From positions 1 to 28,036 of the forward strand of contig NZXU01000042.1 of assembly GCA_002698425.1 (NCBI GenBank): DNA of 28,036 bases, written 5' to 3'. The position numbers and the translations under genes were made by a program. The DNA comes from Ahrensia sp. (GTDB taxonomy: Bacteria; Pseudomonadota; Alphaproteobacteria; Rhizobiales; Rhizobiaceae). The notes beneath the pieces are model-generated. The model was not told the origin of the DNA and searched no databases. It saw only the letters and a program-made list of their open reading frames with translations. Shown piece after piece: positions 15,890-22,550 of the stretch; position 1 is the stretch's first letter; every line of letters starts with the position of its first letter.

Positions 15890-17167
15890 ATGCGTGTATT
15901 GCTTTACTCTGAGGCTTTGAACCCCGAACATCCGTCAGAGCCGGGGTTCGCCTACGATACCGTGCGATCCATCGTAGATAAGGTGGACGAGGCTGTGGTC
16001 GCCACCCAAATCCGAAACAAGGACGCGATCGATCGTATCGGGATGGGCAACGCCGAGGTCGTCTATTTCGATACCGAATATATTGCGCGGCCGATCTGGA
16101 AAATTTCAAGTGCGCTCCGGCTCAAAACCGCGAACTTGACCGCTCTTCAATACCCGGCCAAGTATGCGTTCGAGCGGGCGGTGTTCAAGCATTTTCAGGC
16201 CGAACTGGACGATGCTCGCTTTGACATCGTCCACCGTGTCGCGCCGATCAGTTCAGCCGTGCCCAGCCCGCTAGCGAGCTGGTCGAAAACTCCGTTCGTC
16301 ATCGGTCCGGTCAACGGCGCACTACCCTATCCGCCTGCCTTCAGGAACTTGCTGCGACGTGAAGGTGAATGGCTGCGCTATATTCGCGGAGCCAATCGCC
16401 TGTTGCCGTACGCACGGGCTACTTATGCCAACGCAAGCGCCATTCTAGCCGCGTTCGATCATACGATAGATGCGCTTCCTCCCGGCAATGAAGAACGAAT
16501 ATTCAATTTTCCGGAAGTCGGCGCGGATCCGACGCAATTCGCTTATCCCGGTCCCCGACCCAATCGCGAAAGACTGCGGTTCCTCTTTGTCGGGCGGCTT
16601 GTGCCGTTCAAATGCGTCGATGTGGCGATATCGGCGTTTGCCGAAAGCCCATTGCTTAGAAATCACCGTCTCATTCTTGCGGGGGACGGCCCGGAACGTG
16701 CCGCGCTTGAAGAGTTGGTGGCGAAACAGGGTCTTCAGGACTGTGTCGAGTTTCTTGGTTGGACCGAAAAGGCTGAGGTGGCGCAGCGCATGCAGGACGC
16801 CGACGTCTTCGTATTTCCGTCGGTGCGCGATTCCGGGGCCGGTGTCATTGCAGAGGCTATGATGACTGGACTTCTCAGCATTGTCGTCAACTACGGCCCT
16901 GGCAAACATCTGGTAACGCCAGCTTCCGGTATCCAGGTCCCACTGGGCAATCGTGAGGACCATGTGGCGTCCTTCAGGGCGGCGATGGAGACACTGGCCG
17001 CGGACAAGCCGCTCCGGGACCAAATGGGGGAGGCGGCCAATCAGCGCGCTAATTCCTATTTAAGCTGGGAAGCTCGCGCAAAGCGAATAGTCGAAATTTA
17101 TCGGTGGGTTGTAGGTAAAACCACTGTGCGGCCGAAAGACCTGTTCAGCCCGCAAACCAATTGTTGA
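15890..17167 (+). CDS. GT4-family glycosyltransferase with Asp in the E-x7-E motif
   Basis: A 425-residue GT-B enzyme. The N-terminal domain starts MRVLLYSEALNPEHPSEPGF; the donor domain has LRFLFVGRLVPFKCVDVAI, LILAGDGPERAALEEL and VEFLGWTEKAEVAQRM. The usual E-x7-E motif reads D-x7-E (RDSGAGVIAEAMMTG), a conservative change that may be normal in its subfamily. GGGGAG lies about 11 bases before the ATG at 15890. The 99-base gap after the TIM-barrel gene contains no clear ORF. The next gene (WecG-like) may start directly at the stop. Acceptor and sugar are unknown. Confidence 0.88.
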   Translation: MRVLLYSEALNPEHPSEPGFAYDTVRSIVDKVDEAVVATQIRNKDAIDRIGMGNAEVVYFDTEYIARPIWKISSALRLKTANLTALQYPAKYAFERAVFKHFQAELDDARFDIVHRVAPISSAVPSPLASWSKTPFVIGPVNGALPYPPAFRNLLRREGEWLRYIRGANRLLPYARATYANASAILAAFDHTIDALPPGNEERIFNFPEVGADPTQFAYPGPRPNRERLRFLFVGRLVPFKCVDVAISAFAESPLLRNHRLILAGDGPERAALEELVAKQGLQDCVEFLGWTEKAEVAQRMQDADVFVFPSVRDSGAGVIAEAMMTGLLSIVVNYGPGKHLVTPASGIQVPLGNREDHVASFRAAMETLAADKPLRDQMGEAANQRANSYLSWEARAKRIVEIYRWVVGKTTVRPKDLFSPQTNC

Positions 17168-17230
17168 GTGCAAGCATGCGGCCTCCGCACGTTGTCTGGA
17201 ACCGATGTTCAATTAGAGCCCCAAAATAAA

Positions 17231-18055
17231 ATGACTTTCATCAATCGACCTCAAATGCCTGACGCGGATCATGATCCGAGCTCGCAAGAGCCGAACCGTG
17301 TGCAGATGCTGAATGCGTATGTTCATGACGTAACAATGGATGAGGTGGTAACCAATTTCACGGATGGCGCGCTGTTGACGTTGCATGTCGACATGATCAT
17401 GAAACTCCAGCAGGATCGGGACTTCTACCAGATCATCGACAGGTTCGACCTGATCACCTGCGACAGCCAGATAATGTATTTCGCGACAAAGTTTCTCGGT
17501 ACTCCAGTGAGGGAGAGAGTTTCGGGTTCTGACTATTTTCCGCGTTTTTACTTGCATCATAAAGACAATCCCGACATCACCGTCTTCCTGATGGGCGGAA
17601 AGCCGGGTATTGCGGAGCGCGCTGCGAAGAACATCAACGCCAAGGTCGGGCGCGAGATGATCGTCGGCACCGATTCACCGGCCTTCGACTTCGAGGAGAA
17701 GCCGGAAGAGGTCGACAGGATGATTGCGGCCGTAAACGAGTCAGGCGCCACTGTCTGCCTTGTTGGCCTTGGAGGCGGGCGGCAGGAAAAGTTCATCATG
17801 AAGTACCGGGACCTCATGCCCGATGTCCGGCTCTGGCTGCCGCTCGGCGGTACGATCGATTACGAATCCGGTACTTTCGACCGCCCTCCAGCCTGGATCA
17901 CCGAATGGGGTTTCGAATGGCTATACCGCTTGCTGAAGGAGCCACGTGCGCGCTTTCATCGTTATATAGTACACGAACCGCCATTCTTATGGGCTGTGTT
18001 GAAGCAGAAGCTGGGCGTTTACCGGGATCCCTTTGCAGACAGGACTGTGAAATAG
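17231..18055 (+). CDS. WecG/TagA/CpsF-family (GT26) glycosyltransferase
   Basis: A 274-residue enzyme of the GT26 family that transfers ManNAc, ManNAcA or glucose to a polyprenyl-diphosphate-linked acceptor, often adding the second or last sugar. Visible parts: TLHVDMIMKL with Thr at about 50, ITCDSQIMYFATKFLG with Asp at about 78 (catalytic-type position), ERVSGSDYFPRF, VFLMGGKPGIAERAAKNI, and VCLVGLGGGRQEKFI followed by GFEWLYRLLKEPRARFHRY, the family C-terminus. The consensus ADG before the helix is replaced by CDS. The frame is open from a GTG at 17168; ATG 17231 better fits the family, with ATG 17306 as a further option. It ends 144 bases before a converging gene. Confidence 0.88.
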   Translation: MTFINRPQMPDADHDPSSQEPNRVQMLNAYVHDVTMDEVVTNFTDGALLTLHVDMIMKLQQDRDFYQIIDRFDLITCDSQIMYFATKFLGTPVRERVSGSDYFPRFYLHHKDNPDITVFLMGGKPGIAERAAKNINAKVGREMIVGTDSPAFDFEEKPEEVDRMIAAVNESGATVCLVGLGGGRQEKFIMKYRDLMPDVRLWLPLGGTIDYESGTFDRPPAWITEWGFEWLYRLLKEPRARFHRYIVHEPPFLWAVLKQKLGVYRDPFADRTVK

Positions 18056-18199
18056 GATTTGTTCCCAGCTCAGATAGCCTTTGCTGACAGGCGCGATCAC
18101 CTGCTCGGCAATCCGCTCAAGGCTCAGGATCGAAGGTTAGAAAATGTGAGTTTGCTGCTTTCGACAAAAGCGAGGCAAGTCCAGCGGATATTTCCGGCT

Positions 18200-19225
18200 T
18201 TACTTATATTCGATAAGCCCTGCAGGCCTTCGGACGAGCCTTCTTGCCCAATATTCAAAAATCCCTAAAGTCTCGGGGAATTTACCAAGCGTCAGGAATA
18301 GCGCCTCTTCCCAATCTCCTCGGTCCCCGCCTTTGCGCATAGCCAATCTCACTGTTTGAGCGGGATAGGCAAAAAAAAGCACGAGCGACCATGGGGTGAA
18401 GAGGAGGGTGCCTGAAATCGTCAGAAGAGGTAACGCCAAACCCCAGACGATCGCGCGACGAACCTGGGCCACGCCGTGACGTCCGGGGTCCGCTCCGTGC
18501 ATCGCCATTCCCTCTGCAGCGGCATGGCCGCCACGTCGCACTCTTTTCCACCATTGCGAAAACCGCGTCATCGCCGCATCATGCAGCGTCATTTCGGCGT
18601 CGAGGCGCCAAATCTCCCAACCTTTCTCGCGCAGGCGCACGCAAAGTTCCGGCTCTTCGCCGGCAATGAGCTTGGAATTGAAACCGCCGACCTGATCAAG
18701 CGCTCCACGTCGCATCATTGCAATGCCGCCGCACGACATGACTTTGCCGGTCGGGGTATCCCACTCCCGATCGCACAGGCGATTATATATCGAAGCTTCC
18801 GGAAATCTCTCGCGTACACGGCCACTGACAACGGCTGCATTGTGGTTGGCGTTGAGGAAGGTCCGACCAGCATTGATCCAGCCCGGCCGAATTTCGCAAT
18901 CCCCGTCTATGAATTGGACGTAATTGGTTGCCGCATCCGAATTAGTAGCAGCTAGACCCGCGTTGCGTGCGCGGGCGGCCGTAAAAGGTAGCGATAGATC
19001 GAGCATAACGACCTTGGCACCTACCGCCTGAGCAGCCGCGATGCTACCATCGGTCGATCCGGAATCGACATAGACGATACTCGTAGCCTCATCTCGGATC
19101 GAGGCCAGACAGCGAATCAGACGCTCGCCCTCGTTCCGTCCAATCACGATGGCGGTGACGGGTATCTGATCCCCGCTGGCTGATGTCGCGTGTGTAAGGT
19201 GTTCACCCGTCCGGCAATCATTCAT
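18200..19225 (-). CDS. GT2-family glycosyltransferase, membrane-anchored
   Basis: A 341-residue GT-A enzyme with IPVTAIVIGRNEGERLIRCL (21-40), VDSGSTDG (53-60) and the metal-binding DGD at 107-109 in FIDGDCEIRPGW. GGFNSKLIAGEEPELCVRL (180-198) provides the acidic pair of the acceptor region. A hydrophobic stretch near 275-305 (VWGLALPLLTISGTLLF, LVLFFAYPA) anchors it to the membrane. The overall style resembles succinoglycan ExoA-type enzymes. The ATG at 19223-19225 overlaps the preceding GT2 gene's end by 8 bases, so the two are co-translated. It converges on the WecG-like gene across a 144-base gap with no strong terminator. Confidence 0.9.
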   Translation of the reverse strand: MNDCRTGEHLTHATSASGDQIPVTAIVIGRNEGERLIRCLASIRDEATSIVYVDSGSTDGSIAAAQAVGAKVVMLDLSLPFTAARARNAGLAATNSDAATNYVQFIDGDCEIRPGWINAGRTFLNANHNAAVVSGRVRERFPEASIYNRLCDREWDTPTGKVMSCGGIAMMRRGALDQVGGFNSKLIAGEEPELCVRLREKGWEIWRLDAEMTLHDAAMTRFSQWWKRVRRGGHAAAEGMAMHGADPGRHGVAQVRRAIVWGLALPLLTISGTLLFTPWSLVLFFAYPAQTVRLAMRKGGDRGDWEEALFLTLGKFPETLGIFEYWARRLVRRPAGLIEYK

Positions 19226-20225
19226 GCGAAGTCGCTTTTAGTCCAAGTAAGGTGCTGACAGCATTAGCCCAGAAATCCCGATAAAATCTTCGAGGGGCGG
19301 AAGGCTGTTTGCCGCGCAAGGCGCTGATTAAACGATTAAGCACCGCGCCGAGCAGCCATACTAACACTGCGACAATGGCGACTGTGCGCCCATGATTCTT
19401 GCGAAAATAGTATTGCCAAGAAACATACCAATATGCCGGTAATCGTCGCCGCTCGGCGCGGCCGCTTTGTACATCGGTAGCGGCTCCTTCCACATGAATA
19501 ACCTGGGCCTCGTGCACATGCCATATCTGGCCACCCTGTCGGGCTAAGCGCAGCATCAGATCCGTCTCTTCAAAATAGAGAAAAAACGCCGGGTCAAAGA
19601 AACCGGTTCTTTGCAGAGCGGAAATCCTAAGCATTACAGCCGCGCCTGAAACCCAATCGACCGGAGCCGTAGGCGTGTCCGGTGGTATCGGAACCTGCCA
19701 GTGTGCTAGCAATCGAGAAACCGGCCCGAAACTCAGGGCGGCAGAAAAGGTGCTAATTATACCGGGAAAGCGGAAAGCGGCTGTTACAGGGGTGCCATCG
19801 GGTTTCTCAATTCGGGCGCCAGCTGCTGCCGCGGAAGGGTGAATATCGAGAAAGCCCGAGAGTATAGCAATTGCTTCGTTTTCGAGCCTCGCATCGGGAT
19901 TGAGGAGAAAGACGTACTGCGGAGGAGTTGGTCTTGAAACGAGTTGCTGCAGGACGACATTGTTGCCATGGCCGAAGCCGAGGTTCACACCTTCTTGATG
20001 CAAGGTAACTTGGGGTTCCCAGCCTCTAGCGACGATTTCGTCCGCCAATATTGCGCCGTCGCCGTCGGGCGAAGCGTTGTCGACCAAGTGGATTTCTGTG
20101 GTTCGCCCGCCATGCGAATGAGCCAATACACTCTCTATCGCCCGCAGTGCGAGTTCCGCCGTATTGTAGTTGACAATAATGATGGCGATCTCCGTCTCCG
20201 TCTCCGTCTCGCTTGTAGGTTTCAT
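19218..20225 (-). CDS. GT2-family glycosyltransferase (rhamnosyltransferase-like)
   Basis: A 335-residue GT-A enzyme: IAIIIVNYNTAELALRAIES (13-32), VDNASPDGDG (48-57), NLGFGHGNN (81-89) and FLLNPDARLE (106-115), where the DxD is replaced by NPDA as in many rhamnosyltransferases of this type. Later parts: MLRISALQRTGFFDPAFFLY and EETDLMLRL. A hydrophobic segment (TVAIVAVLVWLLGAVLN) near the C-terminus anchors it. The frame is open upstream to 20435, but similarity starts at the ATG at 20223-20225, preceded by TGGAAAATT, so this start is chosen. The N-terminus contains a Thr-Glu repeat encoded by a hexanucleotide repeat. It overlaps the next GT2 gene by 8 bases. Confidence 0.9.
   Translation of the reverse strand: MKPTSETETETEIAIIIVNYNTAELALRAIESVLAHSHGGRTTEIHLVDNASPDGDGAILADEIVARGWEPQVTLHQEGVNLGFGHGNNVVLQQLVSRPTPPQYVFLLNPDARLENEAIAILSGFLDIHPSAAAAGARIEKPDGTPVTAAFRFPGIISTFSAALSFGPVSRLLAHWQVPIPPDTPTAPVDWVSGAAVMLRISALQRTGFFDPAFFLYFEETDLMLRLARQGGQIWHVHEAQVIHVEGAATDVQSGRAERRRLPAYWYVSWQYYFRKNHGRTVAIVAVLVWLLGAVLNRLISALRGKQPSAPRRFYRDFWANAVSTLLGLKATSHE
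20194..20214. repeat. Hexanucleotide repeat in GT2 N-terminus
   Basis: A (CTCCGT)3-CTC repeat on the plus strand encodes the Thr-Glu run near the start of the GT2 at 19218-20225. Unit gain or loss keeps the frame, so it could vary only the length of a flexible N-terminus. Confidence 0.7.
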
Positions 20226-20570
20226 ATATGAATTTTCCAGGAAGGACCTGCGTGAACTGTCTAATCGCCGGGTTCGGCGGAATTGTAAAGTGTACGGTGA
20301 ATTTAAGTGCGAATGGTTGAGGCGCAGCCGGTTAAATTGCCGTATTGCAAATAGACGAAGTGATAAACATGGTTTGCATTTTGACAATACTGTGCGGCTT
20401 CCGTCGCACCAAAATCCACTCGAAATGACCCGCAAGAGCGCCGACGATAGGGCATAGGCAAGTCTCTCATGTCCTGCTAAGGAAGCGATTACCGAAGCAC
20501 AAACTTCATCCCGGATCTGGGAGTTCGGGACGATCGCGTTTTGGTTGATCGGGCCAACAAAGTTATACGC
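20226..20570. other. Divergent intergenic region upstream of polymerase and GT2
   Basis: 345 bases between divergent genes. TTGACA at 20381-20386 lacks a recognisable -10 box downstream. The frames on both strands here are extensions of the neighbouring genes without family similarity. No repeat or RNA gene is seen. Confidence 0.4.
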
Positions 20571-22100
20571 ATGCCAAATACATTTGCCTATGTCGCCCTT
20601 TTTTGTTGGCCGATCGTCGTTTTTATTCTGTTTAGGGTAACGCCGCGTGCTCCGGCGTTGATCGCATCGATTCTTGGAGGGTATCTGTTCTTGCCATACG
20701 ACGTGGGCATAAATCTGCCCATGTTGCCGACTTTTGACAAAACACTGATTCCTGCTTTGTCAGCCGCGATCATGTGTTTTTTGTTCCCTGATGGAAGGAA
20801 ACGTAGAAGTCAAAGTGAGAGCAGTGCATTAGCGTTTACTAAACAAGTCGCCAATTTGCCGAACCGAACCGATTTCGCACATATAGAAAGAAATACCCCA
20901 TCTGGGCAGTTAAGTCGGGCAAACCGAAAACTTGCTGCCACAAAACCCCTTCTGGAACGCAAGCTCGAAAAGGCATTATTGTTGTTACTTTTTACAACCC
21001 CGTTTCTGACATTTATACAGAATCAGGAACCTTATTCCGTAGGCCCGAAGGTTCTTCCGGGGTTAAGACTTTATGATGCATTTTCATTAGCGCTTTCGTC
21101 GCTCGTCGCAATCTTGCCCTACCTGCTTGGCCGTAAATTTCTGGCGAATCCCGACCGACATGTTCTTCTGTTGCAAGGGATGTGTGTCGCTGGTCTTCTT
21201 TACTCTCTGCCCACGCTATTCGAAGCTCGGATGAGCCCACAACTCAGCCGATGGATCTATGGATTTCTGTCGCAACCGTTCGCGTTAACATACAAACATG
21301 GTGGTTTTCGACCAGTCGTATTTCTTGAGCATGGACTCTGGCTCGCGATTTTTCTGGGGATGGCAATTCTTTCGGCGTTTTCGCTTTGGAGGCATCACCG
21401 CAAAGCCGGCCGATGGCTTCTCGCGGGATTCTTGTTGCTCGGTACGTTAGTACTTTGCCGTTCGTTTGGTGCTTTGGCGATCGTATTACTTTTGCTTCCG
21501 ATCGTTCTTTTTATATCTTCCCGAACGCAAATAATGCTTGCTGCCGGCGTTGCGTTCATCATTCTCTTTTATCCCTTGCTGCGCGGCGCCGATTTGATCC
21601 CTGTTGAGAGCATCACCGAGTTTATTGCGAGTACGGTCAGTCAGGACAGGGCGGATTCTCTCGCGTTCCGACTGAAGAATGAGGATATGCTGCTCGCACA
21701 TGCGAACGACAAGCCGCTTACGGGCTGGGGGGGGGGGGGGCGATCCTTCGTTTTCGATCCAATTTCGGGGCGAGAAATTAGCGTTACCGACGGCATGTGG
21801 ATTATAATCGTCGGTATTTCCGGGTGGTTCGGCTATATCGCGCAATTTGGCCTGCTCACGGCTCCGATCTTTCTGCTGGCGCTTAGTCGATCGCGATATG
21901 ATGTCTCATTCGCAACATCCGGCCTTGTGTTGGTTTTAGCGGCAAATCTGATTGACATGATACCGAATGCAACGTTGACACCGATTTCATGGCTGGTCGC
22001 TGGCGCGTTGATGGGAGGAAGCGCGCAGCAGAGGCGCGCGTTTGTGACAAAGGTTATTGAGCAACGAAAAGAAAAAAGGGGGATAGAACATAATTTCTGA
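20571..22100 (+). CDS. O-antigen ligase/polymerase-like (Wzy/WaaL-type) membrane protein with G14 tract
   Basis: A 509-residue multi-span protein starting MPNTFAYVALFCWPIVVFIL. Long loops alternate with about ten hydrophobic segments (e.g. WLLAGFLLLGTLVLCRSFGA, IVLLLLPIVLFISS, and SGLVLVLAANLIDM). The periplasmic motif GWGGGGRSFVFDPISGREIS followed by VTDGMWIIIVGISGWFGYI identifies the O-antigen ligase/polymerase superfamily (Wzy_C-like). From memory, relatives read GWGGWGR here, with Trp where this one has Gly389. It probably polymerises repeat units on the periplasmic side. The ATG at 20571 is preferred over a TTG at 20541. A 14-G homopolymer (21727-21740) spans codons 386-390; one base gained or lost would end translation at residue 403 or 411 instead of 509. 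Confidence 0.85.
   Translation: MPNTFAYVALFCWPIVVFILFRVTPRAPALIASILGGYLFLPYDVGINLPMLPTFDKTLIPALSAAIMCFLFPDGRKRRSQSESSALAFTKQVANLPNRTDFAHIERNTPSGQLSRANRKLAATKPLLERKLEKALLLLLFTTPFLTFIQNQEPYSVGPKVLPGLRLYDAFSLALSSLVAILPYLLGRKFLANPDRHVLLLQGMCVAGLLYSLPTLFEARMSPQLSRWIYGFLSQPFALTYKHGGFRPVVFLEHGLWLAIFLGMAILSAFSLWRHHRKAGRWLLAGFLLLGTLVLCRSFGALAIVLLLLPIVLFISSRTQIMLAAGVAFIILFYPLLRGADLIPVESITEFIASTVSQDRADSLAFRLKNEDMLLAHANDKPLTGWGGGGRSFVFDPISGREISVTDGMWIIIVGISGWFGYIAQFGLLTAPIFLLALSRSRYDVSFATSGLVLVLAANLIDMIPNATLTPISWLVAGALMGGSAQQRRAFVTKVIEQRKEKRGIEHNF
21727..21740 (+). repeat. Poly-G tract (14 G) inside polymerase gene
   Basis: Fourteen consecutive G residues cover the end of Trp386 to Gly390. Read as given, the frame is intact. 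With 15 G a TAG stops at 21779-21781 (403 residues); with 13 G a TAA stops at 21805-21807 (411 residues). Tracts this long slip during replication, making this a possible contingency locus, or alternatively a sequencing or assembly error. Confidence 0.9.
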
Positions 22101-22173
22101 TCGTACTCGGAGTATGACCAAATAGTTTTTTCAGGCGATGTATTGCATTATAAATAGTTAAATGTTAAAAAAA

Positions 22174-22202
22174 TTGAAATATACGTAATTAAAAAAAATA
22201 AT
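22174..22202 (+). promoter_or_regulatory. Candidate promoter for the A-T-AT3 gene
   Basis: TTGAAA (22174-22179) and AATAAT (22197-22202) are separated by 17 bases, each one base away from the sigma-70 consensus. Chance matches are easy in this A+T-rich stretch. Confidence 0.3.
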
Positions 22203-22256
22203 ATTCAAGAATTGCCTATCATCCTTAGAAAAAAATTTTTATATTTAAAAATATAA

Positions 22257-22406
22257 ATGATTGAAAATTCTGTAAAGAAGTATGCAGGGTGGGCAATTGC
22301 TCAGCGGCTCCATGGGGCCGAAGTTTGGAGCGCTGACGACAAATTTTCCGGGATAAGCGAAGTTAGGGCAGTCATAACAGAACTTGATCGAATTGGCGTC
22401 TTGTAG
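22257..22406 (+). CDS. Small ORF of unknown function, possibly a gene remnant
   Basis: A 49-residue frame (starts MIENSVKKYAGWAIAQRL, ends VITELDRIGVL) with normal-looking codon use in an otherwise non-coding gap. There is no ribosome-binding site in the A+T-rich leader. I recognise no family. The same frame stays protein-like after two stops (22404, 22410), which suggests one decayed gene of about 95 codons. Confidence 0.25.
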   Translation: MIENSVKKYAGWAIAQRLHGAEVWSADDKFSGISEVRAVITELDRIGVL

Positions 22407-22445
22407 CAGTAATACGCGCGAGAGATTAGGTTCGGGCCACCGCAG

Positions 22446-22550
22446 ATGGTTGCCTTGTTGTTGCAGGATGATTTATCGCATTGCGAGTTCGTAGGAGGCA
22501 GTCCCGCCTATCTAATTGTCAGCACCAAGGAATTCAGACGTGATGTCTGA
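22446..22550 (+). CDS. Second small ORF overlapping the start of the A-T-AT3 gene
   Basis: A 34-residue frame (MVALLLQDDLSHCEF...FRRDV) in the same frame as the one at 22257 and after its stops. Its TGA at 22548-22550 overlaps the ATG of the next gene by 8 bases, the arrangement seen in translational coupling. It may be the 3' half of a decayed gene. Confidence 0.22.
   Translation: MVALLLQDDLSHCEFVGGSPAYLIVSTKEFRRDV

Larger units (their letters stand above)
22101..22542. other. Intergenic region with A+T-rich block and decayed small ORFs
   Basis: The first part (about 22110-22260) is strongly A+T-rich; the rest has normal composition. A plus-strand frame runs through it, broken by two closely spaced stops (22404 and 22410), then continues into the start of the next gene. 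Two candidate small ORFs are listed separately. A candidate promoter lies at 22174-22202. Confidence 0.45.

Noticed and set aside
20381..20386. TTGACA as promoter of the polymerase gene
   Set aside because: The sequence at the expected -10 position is G+C-rich and does not match.
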